DNA of 64,000 nt. Origin: Streptomyces sp. NBC_01454. Lineage in GTDB: Bacteria; Actinomycetota; Actinomycetes; Streptomycetales; Streptomycetaceae. The stretch lies in contig NZ_CP109460.1 of assembly GCF_036227565.1 (NCBI RefSeq), forward strand, positions 6,262,001 through 6,326,000. The letters run 5' to 3'. This document shows, piece by piece, positions 35,302 through 44,189 of the stretch (position 1 is the first letter of the stretch; each line of letters starts with the position of its first letter). The position numbers and the translations under genes were made by a program. The notes beneath the pieces are model-generated. The model did no database searches and was not told the origin of the DNA. It saw nothing but the letters and a program-made list of their open reading frames with translations.

Positions 35302-36132
35302 CTACCGGCCCCCGGCAGCCGCCGTGCACACGAAGATCGCCGTCCCCGGGATCAGATGCCCCCGCAGCGGAGACCAGCCACCCCACTCCTGGGTGTTCCA
35401 TTCCGGCCATTCCGGTTCGACGAGATCCTCCAGCCGGAACCCGGCCGCCACCACGTCCCGCACCCGGTCGCCCAGCGTCCGGTGGTGCTCCACATACACC
35501 GCCCGCCCGTGCTCGTCCTGCTCCACGTACGGCGTGCGGTCGAAGTAGGACGCCCCCACCGAGAGCCCCTCCGGCCCCGGCTCGTCCGGGAAGGCCCAGC
35601 GGATGGGGTGCGAGACGGAGAAGACGAACCGGCCGCCCGGCCGCAGCACCCGGCGCACCTCACGCAGCACCCGTACCGGATCCGCCACGAACGGCAGCGC
35701 CCCGTATGCGGAACACGCGAGATCGAAACTGCCGTCGCGGAACGGCAGCGCCCCAGCGTCCGCCTCCACCAGTTCGGTGGCGTCCTCCGCCGCCCCGCCG
35801 GCGATCCGCAGCGCATGCTGCAACTGCCGGTGGGAGAGGTCCAGCGCCACGGGCAGCGCGCCCTGCGCCGCCAGCCATCGGGAGCACTGCGCCGCGCCGG
35901 CCCCGATCTCCAGGACCCGCCGCCCCTTCAGCTCAGCCGCCGGCCCGAGCAGTGCGGCCTCCGCCTCGTCCAGCCCCTCGGGTCCCCAGATGAACCGGTC
36001 GTCCCCCAGGAACGTTCCGTGCTCGCTCTGGTACTCGTCCGCGTTGCTGTCCCACCAGCCCCGGCTGGCCCGGCTGCTCTCGGTGTCCGAGGCGTCACGG
36101 CGGGTCGCCTCCGGCTCGTGCTCTTGGTTCAT
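35302..36132 (-). CDS. Class I SAM-dependent methyltransferase
   Basis: A 276-aa methyltransferase. SAM-binding motif I is VLEIGAGAAQCSRWLA (about residues 72-87), motif II has the acidic residue in PVALDLS, followed by ATELVEADAGALPFRDGSFDLACSAYGALPFV and the Methyltransf_11-type LREVRRVLRPGGRFVFSV. The N-terminal WWDSNADEYQSEHG is common in streptomycete enzymes of this group. The substrate is unknown. It is divergent from rpsA and 51 bp upstream of hrpB on the same strand. Confidence 0.88.
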   Translation of the reverse strand: MNQEHEPEATRRDASDTESSRASRGWWDSNADEYQSEHGTFLGDDRFIWGPEGLDEAEAALLGPAAELKGRRVLEIGAGAAQCSRWLAAQGALPVALDLSHRQLQHALRIAGGAAEDATELVEADAGALPFRDGSFDLACSAYGALPFVADPVRVLREVRRVLRPGGRFVFSVSHPIRWAFPDEPGPEGLSVGASYFDRTPYVEQDEHGRAVYVEHHRTLGDRVRDVVAAGFRLEDLVEPEWPEWNTQEWGGWSPLRGHLIPGTAIFVCTAAAGGR

Positions 36133-36255
36133 GGCGCCCGTCGTCGTAGTGTTCGCTCTGCTTGTCGCTGCAGGGACTGTGAGGCCGTTCGACCTCGCGG
36201 AACATCGCGTGTGCCGGTTATGGGGCGTTCTGCCCCGGGTGTGCGCGTTCGCGCA

Positions 36256-36284
36256 TTGACCGGGTCCGGCTGCCCCCGTATGCT
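36256..36284 (+). promoter_or_regulatory. rpsA promoter, vegetative sigma type
   Basis: TTGACC (36256-36261), 17-nt spacer, TATGCT (36279-36284). This is a near-consensus HrdB-type promoter, as expected for a ribosomal protein gene. Confidence 0.75.
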
Positions 36285-36511
36285 ACAAGTTGCGCTGCGG
36301 GCTTGCGCGCCTCAGACGGAGCAGGCCGCGCTCGCATCTGTATGTATGTCCCCTCGGTTTTGAGGCGTTTCGGGTCGCTCCCGGATGCTCCGGCATCTGC
36401 GGGCTTCCGGCGGATTCGTCTTTGACACTGTCCGGCTTATGCAGAGGCGATAGAGGCTCTCGGCGTAGCAGTACCTACGACTTCAATGTCCGCACCGGAG
36501 CCTTTACCCAC
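36285..36511 (+). other. rpsA 5' leader, about 220 nt
   Basis: No gene. A long leader separates the promoter from the rpsA start. It contains GC-rich inverted repeats around 36380-36405 (CCGGATG / CATCTGCGGG region) and a TTGACA at 36422-36427 without a good -10. In many bacteria S1 represses its own mRNA through such a leader; that is inference here. Confidence 0.4.
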
Positions 36512-38035
36512 ATGACGAGCAGCACCGAGACCACCGCCACCACCCCGCAGGTTGCGGTCAACGACATCGGTAACGAGGAAGCCTTCCTCGCCGCGATCGA
36601 CGAGACGATCAAGTACTTCAACGACGGCGACATCGTCGACGGCGTCATCGTGAAGGTCGACCGGGACGAGGTCCTGCTCGACATCGGTTACAAGACCGAA
36701 GGCGTGATCCCGAGCCGCGAGCTCTCGATCAAGCACGATGTCGACCCCAACGAGGTCGTTGCCGTCGGTGACGAGATCGAGGCCCTGGTCCTCCAGAAGG
36801 AGGACAAGGAAGGCCGCCTGATCCTCTCGAAGAAGCGCGCCCAGTACGAGCGCGCCTGGGGCACCATCGAGAAGATCAAGGAAGAGGACGGGATCGTCAC
36901 CGGTACCGTCATCGAGGTCGTCAAGGGTGGTCTCATCCTCGACATCGGCCTCCGTGGCTTCCTCCCGGCCTCCCTGGTCGAGATGCGCCGCGTCCGCGAC
37001 CTCCAGCCCTACGTGGGCAAGGAGCTCGAGGCCAAGATCATCGAGCTGGACAAGAACCGCAACAACGTGGTCCTGTCCCGCCGTGCCTGGCTGGAGCAGA
37101 CCCAGAGCGAGGTCCGCCAGACCTTCCTCACCACCCTCCAGAAGGGTCAGGTGCGCTCCGGCGTCGTCTCCTCCATCGTCAACTTCGGTGCCTTCGTGGA
37201 CCTGGGCGGCGTCGACGGTCTCGTGCACGTCTCCGAGCTGTCCTGGAAGCACATCGACCACCCCTCCGAGGTCGTCGAGGTCGGCCAGGAGGTCACGGTC
37301 GAGGTCCTGGACGTCGACATGGACCGCGAGCGCGTGTCCCTGTCGCTCAAGGCGACCCAGGAAGACCCGTGGCAGCAGTTCGCCCGTACCCACCAGATCG
37401 GTCAGGTCGTCCCGGGTAAGGTCACCAAGCTCGTTCCCTTCGGTGCGTTCGTGCGCGTCGACGAGGGCATCGAGGGCCTGGTCCACATCTCCGAGCTGGC
37501 CGAGCGCCACGTCGAGATCCCGGAGCAGGTTGTCCAGGTCAACGACGAGATCTTCGTCAAGGTCATCGACATCGACCTCGAGCGCCGCCGCATCAGCCTC
37601 TCGCTGAAGCAGGCCAACGAGTCCTTCGGTGCCGACCCGTCGGCGGTCGAGTTCGACCCGACCCTGTACGGCATGGCCGCGTCCTACGACGACCAGGGCA
37701 ACTACATCTACCCCGAGGGCTTCGACCCCGAGACCAACGACTGGCTCGAGGGCTACGAGACCCAGCGCGAGGCGTGGGAGAACCAGTACGCCGAGGCGCA
37801 GACGCGCTTCGAGCAGCACCAGGCTCAGGTCATCAAGTCCCGCGAGGCCGACGAGCAGGCTGCGGCCGAGGGTGCTGCGGCGCCGGCGGCGCAGGGTGGC
37901 GGCCAGGCCAGCGGCGGCAACGCCGGTGGCGGCGGCGGCTCCTACTCCTCGGAGTCGGCGGACAACTCCGGCGCCCTGGCGTCGGACGAGGCCCTCGCCG
38001 CGCTCCGCGAGAAGCTGGCCGGCGGCCAGAGCTGA
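36512..38035 (+). CDS. rpsA: 30S ribosomal protein S1
   Basis: A 507-aa S1 protein with four S1 (OB-fold) domains, roughly residues 38-110, 125-190, 210-280 and 295-365, each with the GxV, FGAFVDL and LVHISEL pattern (for example SIVNFGAFVDLGGVDGLVHVSEL). It helps the 30S subunit bind and unfold mRNA. The C-terminal part has an acidic region, then a Gln/Ala/Gly/Ser-rich tail ending ALAALREKLAGGQS, typical of actinobacteria. ATG 36512 gives MTSSTETTATTPQVAVND, the usual N-terminus. Confidence 0.97.
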   Translation: MTSSTETTATTPQVAVNDIGNEEAFLAAIDETIKYFNDGDIVDGVIVKVDRDEVLLDIGYKTEGVIPSRELSIKHDVDPNEVVAVGDEIEALVLQKEDKEGRLILSKKRAQYERAWGTIEKIKEEDGIVTGTVIEVVKGGLILDIGLRGFLPASLVEMRRVRDLQPYVGKELEAKIIELDKNRNNVVLSRRAWLEQTQSEVRQTFLTTLQKGQVRSGVVSSIVNFGAFVDLGGVDGLVHVSELSWKHIDHPSEVVEVGQEVTVEVLDVDMDRERVSLSLKATQEDPWQQFARTHQIGQVVPGKVTKLVPFGAFVRVDEGIEGLVHISELAERHVEIPEQVVQVNDEIFVKVIDIDLERRRISLSLKQANESFGADPSAVEFDPTLYGMAASYDDQGNYIYPEGFDPETNDWLEGYETQREAWENQYAEAQTRFEQHQAQVIKSREADEQAAAEGAAAPAAQGGGQASGGNAGGGGGSYSSESADNSGALASDEALAALREKLAGGQS

Positions 38036-38064
38036 GCTCTCGCCCCTAGGCACTAGCCGATAGA

Positions 38065-38102
38065 CGAAGGCCCGTTCCCCCTCACGGGGGAGCGGGCCTT
38101 CG
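38065..38102 (+). terminator. rpsA terminator
   Basis: A 17-bp stem CGAAGGCCCGTTCCCCC / GGGGGAGCGGGCCTTCG, including one U-G pair, with loop TCAC, 30 nt after the rpsA stop. Confidence 0.9.
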
Positions 38103-38503
38103 CCGTGTGTGTGTCGTGCCCGCGGGGTGGGGGCGCAGGGGTTCCGTGGGGGAGGTAGAGGAGGGGCTCTCGTGCCTCAAGATGCGGAAGCGAGGGGAGT
38201 GATGATGAACTCGCCCTCCGGGAAGGGGAGTTCACCGGCCGAAAAGCGGAGTGCGGAAGGTGAGATGAGGGGGACGGGGTAGGCGTGAGGTGCGGGGGCT
38301 GGCGCGTGGCGTCGGGTGGGGAGTCCGGTGCACATGTCGGAGGAGCCGGGGCGCGGGGCCGGGTGGCCCGAGGTGCGGGCCGGCCGGAACGGGCGCGGGA
38401 GCCCGGCCGTCTGTGAGGGCGCAGGACCTCGCACGCGGGTCGTCGGGAATGCTCACGCCTGTTCATGCGTTGCCGCCCATGAGAACGAGGAGGAGCGGTC
38501 ACT
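38103..38503. other. Region between rpsA terminator and PAC2 gene
   Basis: No supported gene. A minus-strand frame ending at 38177 has a coding-like tail (AGELPFPEGEFIITPLASAS) but no convincing start or ribosome-binding site, so it may be a decayed gene. The PAC2 promoter should lie in the last 100 bases; I could not assign it. Confidence 0.35.
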
Positions 38504-39457
38504 GTGTTGGATCCCCAGGGTTTGTACGAATGGGAGCCCAGCGGGCTCGCGGAGGTGGAGGCCATCGCCTCCAGGGACTCCGCCGGACTGGTGCTGCTGT
38601 ACCACTTCGACGGGTACATCGACGCCGGCGAGACCGGCGACCAGATCGTCGAACGGCTGCTGGACGGCCTGCCGCACCAGGTCGTCGCCCGCTTCGACCA
38701 CGACCGCCTCGTCGACTACCGGGCCCGCCGCCCGCTGCTCACCTTCGAGCGCAGCCGCTGGACCGCCTACGAGACCCCGCGCATCGAACTGCGGCTCGTA
38801 CGGGACACCACCGATGCCCCCTTCCTCCTGCTCTCCGGACCCGAACCGGACGTGGAGTGGGAGCGCTTCGCGGGCGCGGTGCAGGACATCGTGGAGCGCC
38901 TGGGCGTACGCCTCTCGGTCAACTTCCACGGCATCCCCATGGGCGTCCCGCACACCCGCCCCGTGGGCATCACCCCGCACGGCAACCGCACCGACCTGAT
39001 GCCGGGTCACAGCGCCTTCTTCGACGAGGCGCAGGTCCCCGGCAGCGCCGAGGCTCTGATCGAATTCCGGCTCGCCGAAGCCGGCCACGACGTGCTGGGC
39101 GTGGCGGCCCACGTACCGCACTACATCGCCCGGTCCGCCTACCCGGACGCCGCGCTGACCGCGCTGGAGGCCGTGACCGCCGCGACGGGGCTGGTCCTGC
39201 CCGGCGCCGCACACTCACTCCGCACGGAGGCCCTGCGCACGCAGGAGGAGATCGAGCGGCAGATCTCGGAGGGCGACGAGGAACTGGTGGCCCTGGTCAG
39301 CGGGCTGGAGCATCAGTACGACGCGGTGGCCGGCGCGGAAAGCCGGGGGAGCCTGGTGGCCGAGCCGGCGGAACTCCCCTCGGCCGATGAGATCGGCAGG
39401 GACTTCGAGCGCTTCCTTGCGGAGCGGGAGGGCGACGGCGGCGCGGCCGGGGCCTGA
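38504..39457 (+). CDS. PAC2-family protein
   Basis: A 317-aa PAC2-domain protein. The segment [20 protein letters not shown] followed by [19 protein letters not shown] is the family signature, and [27 protein letters not shown] and [11 protein letters not shown] fit the fold. PAC2 proteins resemble eukaryotic proteasome-assembly chaperones; actinobacteria have proteasomes, so a related role is often suggested but not shown. GTG 38504 has AGGAGG 10 nt upstream. Coiled-coil-like C-terminus (about 245-310). Position between rpsA and coaE is conserved in streptomycetes as I recall. Confidence 0.88.
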   Translation: MLDPQGLYEWEPSGLAEVEAIASRDSAGLVLLYHFDGYIDAGETGDQIVERLLDGLPHQVVARFDHDRLVDYRARRPLLTFERSRWTAYETPRIELRLVRDTTDAPFLLLSGPEPDVEWERFAGAVQDIVERLGVRLSVNFHGIPMGVPHTRPVGITPHGNRTDLMPGHSAFFDEAQVPGSAEALIEFRLAEAGHDVLGVAAHVPHYIARSAYPDAALTALEAVTAATGLVLPGAAHSLRTEALRTQEEIERQISEGDEELVALVSGLEHQYDAVAGAESRGSLVAEPAELPSADEIGRDFERFLAEREGDGGAAGA

Positions 39458-39473
39458 AGCGGGCGGAGCCTGA

Positions 39474-39499
39474 GCCGGCCGGCACCTGCGTCGGCCGGC
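39474..39499 (+). terminator. Possible terminator after the PAC2 gene
   Basis: A stem GCCGGCC / GGCCGGC with a 12-nt loop lies 17 nt after the stop. The surrounding bases repeat GGCCGGC, so the hairpin may be incidental. Confidence 0.3.
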
Positions 39500-39576
39500 G
39501 CGTGGACTGGCCGGCGCATGAGCCGTCGGCGCCTCCAGCGCTGCCGTCCGCTGGGCGCACCGTATAGCGTGGGCCC

Positions 39577-40167
39577 ATGGTGAAGGTGGGGCTGACCGGC
39601 GGAATCGGCGCGGGCAAGAGTGAGGTCTCGCGACTGCTGGCGTCATACGGCGCGGTGATCGTCGACGCCGACAAGATCGCACGCGAGGTCGTCGAGCCGG
39701 GCACACCCGGACTGGCGGCCGTGGTCGCGGAGTTCGGGGACGGTGTACTCACACCGGACGGCACGCTCGACCGGCCGAAGCTGGGCGGGATCGTCTTCGC
39801 CGACCCGCAGAAGCTGAAGGCGCTCAATGCGATCGTGCACCCCCTGGTGGGGGCACGGTCAGCCGAACTCGAAGCAGCGGCGGGCCCGGACGCGGTGGTC
39901 GTGCACGACGTCCCGCTGCTGACGGAGAACGGCCTGGCGCCGCTGTACGACCTGGTGGTCGTGGTCGACGCCGCACCGCAGACCCAGCTGGACCGCTTGG
40001 TGCGGCTGCGGGGGATGGCGGAGGACGAGGCCACGTCCCGGATGGCGGCCCAGGCGACCCGCGAACAGCGGCTGGCGGTCGCGAATCTGGTGATCGACAA
40101 CAACGGACCGCTGGATGCGCTGGAACCGCAGGTCCGCGCGGTGTGGGAGCGGCTGCGGAGCGCCTGA
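39577..40167 (+). CDS. coaE: Dephospho-CoA kinase
   Basis: A 196-aa enzyme for the last step of coenzyme A synthesis (dephospho-CoA plus ATP). P-loop [17 protein letters not shown] at the N-terminus, [15 protein letters not shown], and [34 protein letters not shown], the CoA domain and lid characteristic of CoaE. ATG 39577 is fixed by the conserved [11 protein letters not shown] start. Some mycobacterial CoaE proteins carry a C-terminal UPF0157 fusion; this one does not. Confidence 0.96.
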   Translation: MVKVGLTGGIGAGKSEVSRLLASYGAVIVDADKIAREVVEPGTPGLAAVVAEFGDGVLTPDGTLDRPKLGGIVFADPQKLKALNAIVHPLVGARSAELEAAAGPDAVVVHDVPLLTENGLAPLYDLVVVVDAAPQTQLDRLVRLRGMAEDEATSRMAAQATREQRLAVANLVIDNNGPLDALEPQVRAVWERLRSA

Positions 40168-40190
40168 GGCCGGACGGTACCCTCGCCGCC

Positions 40191-40622
40191 ATGACTGCTC
40201 CTTCCGATCTCGACCCCCAGACGCCCGGCACCGGGGCCGCCTCCGCGCCCCTCTCCGCCGCCGGCTCCGCCCCCGCCTCGTTCGTGGTCAACGTCCCCGG
40301 CCTCGCGGACGACGCACTGGAAGTGGAACCGCTGGACCCCGCCCAGATCGTCTCCGGCGAGCCCGTGGTGACGGGCAAGGTGTTGTGGGAGTCGCCCGAC
40401 GGGCGGCAGATCCGGGGCATCTGGCAGATCACCCCGGGAGTGGTCACCGACACCGAGGCCAACGAACTGTTCGTGGTCGTCAGCGGGCGCGCCACCATCG
40501 AGGTCGACGGCGGCCCCGTGCTCGAAGTGGGACCCGGCGACGCCTGCGTCCTGCGCGAGGGCGACCGTACGCAGTGGACCGTGCACGAGACGTTGCGCAA
40601 GGCGTACCACATCAGCTTGTAG
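40191..40622 (+). CDS. Cupin-domain protein
   Basis: A 143-aa protein with a single cupin barrel (about residues 55-140). The second half matches the Cupin_3/DUF861 pattern: GIWQITPGVVTDTEANELFVVVSGRATIEV then VLEVGPGDACVLREGDRTQWTVHETLRKAYH. No strict metal-binding His cluster is visible, so it may be an epimerase-like or binding cupin. Begins 23 bp after coaE and probably shares its transcript. Function unknown. Confidence 0.82.
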   Translation: MTAPSDLDPQTPGTGAASAPLSAAGSAPASFVVNVPGLADDALEVEPLDPAQIVSGEPVVTGKVLWESPDGRQIRGIWQITPGVVTDTEANELFVVVSGRATIEVDGGPVLEVGPGDACVLREGDRTQWTVHETLRKAYHISL

Positions 40623-40721
40623 GTGGACGTGGTCCGGGGTGTCCGGCAGGGGGGTGGGGGCCGGGGTGCTGGTCGGGCGGGGTGGCTTCTGCCTGGGGTG
40701 CTTTCCCCGGGGGCGGGGGCG

Positions 40722-40762
40722 CCCTCCCCACCCCCGCCCCCACCCCCGCCCTCCCCACCCCC
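40722..40762 (-). repeat. Run of eight G-tracts on the minus strand (G-quadruplex candidate)
   Basis: On the plus strand eight C-runs of 3-5 bases are separated by single A, T or G bases, so the minus strand has eight G-tracts with 1-nt loops. This is the main feature of the 348-bp gap (40623-40970) between the cupin and TPR genes; I see no gene in the rest of the gap. Confidence 0.7.
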
Positions 40763-40970
40763 TCGCCTCCTCCCTTGGGCCCGTCCCGCGCCCCATCCCT
40801 CCTCAGCCGGCCTCTCCGTCCGGATCGTTTCGGCCTCACGCGTTGCCGGCTGGCCGGTTGAGGCTGCGCAGGCCGGGGAATGCCGCGGCCGGGGGGATTG
40901 TTGTGCCCCAGGTAGCGCCGTACGGTCCGTAGCTGACGCGCGTCCCGACGGCGACGGAGAGGAGCGGGCC

Positions 40971-41390
40971 GTGCCCGAAAGCAGCCCCGAGACGCATGTG
41001 ATCGACTTCCGCGCTGCGGAGCAGCTGTTGGCGGCCCGTGACCCGCGCGGCGCGATCCAGCTGCTGGACTCGGTCATCACCGCGCACCCCGAGAACACCG
41101 CGGCCCGGCTGTTGCGCGCCCGCGCCTTCTTCCTCGCGGCCCAATTGCGGCCCGCGGAACTCGAGTTCCAGACCGTGCTGGAACGCGAACCGGACAATGC
41201 CTTCGCGCACTTCGCCCTCGGCCGCACTCTGGAGCGCGCCGATCGTTCCAAGGAGGCGCTGCGCCACTTCCGGCTGGCGGCCGCCCTGGAGCCGCGTCCG
41301 GAGTTCATCGAGGCGGCCCGTTTCGCGCCCGAGACGGGCAACAGCGCACCCGCTCAGGACCACGGCGACCCGGACCACGATCCGGAGTAG
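40971..41390 (+). CDS. Small TPR-repeat protein
   Basis: A 139-aa protein containing about three tetratricopeptide units (LLAARDPRGAIQLLDSVITAHPENTAARLLRARAFF, then AELEFQTVLEREPDNAFAHFALGRTLERADRSKEALRHFRLAAALEP). TPRs mediate protein-protein contacts; no catalytic domain and no signal peptide. GTG 40971 has GAGAGGAG 7 nt upstream. The C-terminal tail is acidic. Followed by a hairpin. Partner unknown. Confidence 0.85.
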   Translation: MPESSPETHVIDFRAAEQLLAARDPRGAIQLLDSVITAHPENTAARLLRARAFFLAAQLRPAELEFQTVLEREPDNAFAHFALGRTLERADRSKEALRHFRLAAALEPRPEFIEAARFAPETGNSAPAQDHGDPDHDPE

Positions 41391-41400
41391 CCACACCGAG

Positions 41401-41432
41401 ACGGTGGGGGCGAATGCACCGCCCCCTGCCGT
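41401..41432 (+). terminator. Terminator after the TPR gene
   Basis: A 7-bp stem GGGGGCG / CGCCCCC with loop AATGCAC, extended by ACGG / CCGT across small bulges, starts 10 nt after the stop. Confidence 0.65.
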
Positions 41433-41738
41433 AGGTTGTGCCCGCCCAGTGGCAGCACAGGCAGATGTTGGTGTTCTGGTGTCCAGGGTGTTCCGGGGAG
41501 CCACCTCGCTGGGAGGACCGGCGGCCCGGACCCGTACCCAAGTCCCCCGAGCCTCGGTCGTTACCGGGTCACAGGATCGCGGATTCCGTTCGGGCGCCTT
41601 GAGAGCCCAGCAGGAGGAAGCCGGACTGAAGCCCGACCGGATACCTCGTTCCTGCCTCCGATCGTGCCTGTCTGACCTGCCGGCCTGGACCGCCCCGTTC
41701 TGCCGCTGCGGACCGCTGGCTGCCGCCCCGCGCGACCT
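41433..41738. other. Non-coding gap between the TPR and DUF6343 genes
   Basis: I find no gene, tRNA or clear regulatory site in these 300 bases. GC is lower than in flanking genes and frames show no coding bias, so it may be degraded sequence. Confidence 0.45.
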
Positions 41739-42053
41739 CTACCGTCCGGTGTTCCGTCTGCGACCGGCGGTGTTCCGTATGCCGAACGCGTCGTTCCGGC
41801 CGCGGTCGGGCGCGTACGGCGGTATGTCCTTGCCCGGCTGGTAGTGGGGTCCCTGGCGGATGTGGCGGATCACCATGATCAGGTCCGCGGTCGCCACCAC
41901 GGCCAGCGCCGCACATGCTGCCGCCCATTCCGGCCGCCCGACGTCGATGAAGGCCACGGCTCCGGCGATCGCCCACAGCAAGCCCCACAGCGCCAGCGCA
42001 CAGCGTATTTTCAGCGGGCTGCGTGCCTGAAGGGGCTCATTTCCCGTACGCAT
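41739..42053 (-). CDS. DUF6343 family membrane protein
   Basis: A 104-aa protein with two transmembrane helices (about 14-38 and 43-62) and the conserved N-terminal MRTGNEPLQARSPL and RHIRQGPHYQPGKDIPPY segments that I recall for the streptomycete DUF6343 family. ATG 42053 is chosen for this N-terminus; GTG 42059 is an alternative. The C-terminal 25 residues are Arg/Asn-rich. Function unknown. Confidence 0.75.
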   Translation of the reverse strand: MRTGNEPLQARSPLKIRCALALWGLLWAIAGAVAFIDVGRPEWAAACAALAVVATADLIMVIRHIRQGPHYQPGKDIPPYAPDRGRNDAFGIRNTAGRRRNTGR

Positions 42054-42099
42054 CAGCACCCATCTCCCTTCTCCAGGATCCTCCCGATCGACCGGTCAG

Positions 42100-43656
42100 T
42101 CACCACTTCCCGGCACCTCTTTTCGTCGGTTGCTCCCTGCCTTCCGAGGCCTGCTCCGCGGGTTCCCCGGCGGCTGGGCGCGGGTCGCCGGCGGGGTGGC
42201 CGTTGATCCAGGACAGTCCGCCGATGTCGAGCAGTGAGCGGGCGCGGGTCACCGCGACATAGGCAAGACGTGCCTCGTCGAGGTCGATCGGACCCGGGAG
42301 CGGGGCGCCGTCCTCGCCGAGCTCGTCGAGATCATCGGGGCCTGTGAAGTCGTCCGCGATGCGTACGCTCGCCCACTCCCGCCCCTTGGCCCGGTGGGCT
42401 GTGGAAACGGTGACCTCGGCGGACTCCTCGGGGGAGAGCTGCTGGAGGGCGCGCAGCAGGGCCGGTGTGCCGTGCTCGTCGACCAGCTCCACCAGCGGCA
42501 GCAGATCCCGTCCGGCCGGATCGAACTCCGCGTACTCGCGCAACTCGCCCCAGGTCTCGAAGAGCAGCAGCTCGGGGTGGGCGGTGCGGCGGCCGGCATC
42601 GAGGTCGTGTGCCGCACGGGCAAGAGCGCCGAGCGCCTCGCCGCCGCCTGCCAGTGCGAGCCGGTGGCCCGCTGCCAGCTGCCGTATCACCTCCACCATC
42701 GCCCCCGCATTCGTCCGGCACAGAATTGCCTCCGGCGCGCGTACCTGACGCACGTGTGTCTTCAGGTCGGGCGCACCTGTGAGCCGGAGCGGTGCGCCGA
42801 CGATCGTGAGCCAGCGGTTGGCCTCGGCCGCGAGCGACGGCCCGAAGCGGAACGAGCGGGAGAGGCTGAGCTGTCTCCCGTCGAATCCCGTCATGACATC
42901 GCGCGCGCCACGCCAGCCGTAGATGGCTTGAGCGGAGTCCCCGACCATCACCAGCTGTGCGTGGTCGCGCTGGGCCGTGAAGACCTGCTCCACCACCGGG
43001 TTGGTGTCCTGTGCCTCGTCCAGGAGCAGGAAGTCCGCAGGGATGACGGGCTCGCTCAGTGCCCACATCTTGAGGTAGTGGTCGTGCTCGAAGCGGACGA
43101 CGCCGTGGCCCGGTTGCTGAAGATCGGCCCAGGCTTTGCGCGCGTAGGGCAGGACGAGTTCGGCGAGGTGTGTGTGCAGCGGGGCGGGTTCGGCTCCGCG
43201 CAGGGCTGGGACATGGTGTGACGCCACCTCCGCGTCGGCCGACTGGCAGAAGCGGGTGACGGTGCGCAGCACCGTGTGCGAGAGGGCTTTGTGCGTGAGG
43301 GTGCGTTCCCCGAGGCGCACCCTCATTCCGTCGTCGATGCCCAGAGCAGCTCCGGTGCGCCAGCCCGCTTGCCGAGGGGAGTTCATGCGCGCCTGGAATC
43401 TTCTGCCCACGGCGGTGTAGGCGAGGGCATGAGCGGTCTCGCAGGGCACTTTGGAGGGGAAGGACCGGGCGGCATGGCGCGCGACCGCTCTGTTGAAGGC
43501 GATGTAGCGGCCCGATCGGCCCTGTCGCCGCGCGGTGCGGGCGAGCATGGCGAGGGTGGTGGTCTTTCCTGTCCCGGCACCGGCCTGGATCACCAGATGC
43601 GCCCCGGTCGAAAAGGCTTCTGTCGCGGCGGCTTGTTCGGGCGTGGGGGTGTTCAT
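42100..43656 (-). CDS. UvrD/Rep-family DNA helicase
   Basis: A 518-aa superfamily 1 helicase. Walker A QAGAGTGKTTTL at about residues 24-35, Walker B LLLDEAQDTNPV, motif III VMVGDSAQAIYGWRGA, motif IV-V region LSRSFRFG, motif V VSTAHRAKGREW, and motif VI AYVAVTRAR. It lacks the 2B insertions of UvrD and PcrA and is shorter (usual length about 720), resembling compact FBH1-like helicases. It would act in recombination or repair. Divergent from the SNF2-SWIM operon across a region with nested palindromes. Confidence 0.9.
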   Translation of the reverse strand: MNTPTPEQAAATEAFSTGAHLVIQAGAGTGKTTTLAMLARTARRQGRSGRYIAFNRAVARHAARSFPSKVPCETAHALAYTAVGRRFQARMNSPRQAGWRTGAALGIDDGMRVRLGERTLTHKALSHTVLRTVTRFCQSADAEVASHHVPALRGAEPAPLHTHLAELVLPYARKAWADLQQPGHGVVRFEHDHYLKMWALSEPVIPADFLLLDEAQDTNPVVEQVFTAQRDHAQLVMVGDSAQAIYGWRGARDVMTGFDGRQLSLSRSFRFGPSLAAEANRWLTIVGAPLRLTGAPDLKTHVRQVRAPEAILCRTNAGAMVEVIRQLAAGHRLALAGGGEALGALARAAHDLDAGRRTAHPELLLFETWGELREYAEFDPAGRDLLPLVELVDEHGTPALLRALQQLSPEESAEVTVSTAHRAKGREWASVRIADDFTGPDDLDELGEDGAPLPGPIDLDEARLAYVAVTRARSLLDIGGLSWINGHPAGDPRPAAGEPAEQASEGREQPTKRGAGKW

Positions 43657-43684
43657 GGCAGCTCCTCACCGGCATGGACATCGG

Positions 43685-43719
43685 CAGTGACACCGATATC
43701 GGCTGGTCACTGAGAGTGA
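43685..43719. promoter_or_regulatory. Nested palindromes upstream of the UvrD-like gene
   Basis: CAGTGAC (43685-43691) and GTCACTG (43706-43712) flank the palindrome CCGATATCGG; TCACT-GAG-AGTGA follows at 43707-43719. They lie 29-63 nt upstream of the helicase start. Candidate operator; the regulator is unknown. Confidence 0.4.
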
Positions 43720-43791
43720 TGACATCGCTCACCGTAGCGGATTTGAGGCGGAGGGCGAGGGGGATGGTGAGGCCTGTGGATAACTCCGGCC

Positions 43792-43833
43792 GGTGCGCGG
43801 TGCGCGGTGCGCGGTGCGCGGTGCGCGGTGCGG
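43792..43833. repeat. Heptanucleotide tandem repeat
   Basis: GGTGCGC is repeated five times perfectly (43792-43826), then GGTGCGG. It lies 46 nt before the SNF2 operon promoter, in the 533-bp divergent gap 43657-44189. Its unit is not a multiple of three, and no gene covers it. Confidence 0.9.
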
Positions 43834-43878
43834 GGGCGGGGGCGGGACGCACCCCGCGCGTCCTGCCGTCGGGCCGCG

Positions 43879-43901
43879 TTGTCAGTGCCGTCTGCTTACC
43901 T
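43879..43901 (+). promoter_or_regulatory. PafBC-type promoter for the SNF2-SWIM operon, one -10 mismatch
   Basis: TTGTCAGTG (43879-43887), 8-nt spacer, TTACCT (43896-43901); the consensus TANNNT expects A at the second -10 position. It precedes the operon and gives a leader of at least 78 nt. Confidence 0.55.
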
Positions 43902-44189
43902 CGTCATCACGGCACGGCCCGCGCGGGCCGCGGTGGGAGCGGGCGAGGAGTTCGCCTTCTCCCGCGGGGTCGGCGAGGAGGTGCCGTGACCGAAGGCCGG
44001 CTGGGCTTGGCGTATGTCCGGCACTTCGTCGCGAGGCGCGCGAGGGAGTGCCGGGACGCTGGGGGAGGGACGGAAGACACCGTGCGTACGACCGTAGACT
44101 CGCAGGTCGGGGACACAGCAGCAGGACGGGCGCGGCAGCCTCGGGGAGCGCCGCGGCCGGAACGGAACGGCCGAGCGGTGAGGGATGGC

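Noticed and set aside
38053..38619. Minus-strand gene between rpsA and the PAC2 gene
   Set aside because: No ribosome-binding site or family match, and it would overlap the rpsA terminator and the start of the PAC2 gene.
43986..44189. 68-residue N-terminal extension of the SNF2 helicase from GTG 43986
   Set aside because: A strong ribosome-binding site exists, but third-position GC is about 76 percent here against over 90 percent downstream and the conserved region starts later; kept only as an alternative.
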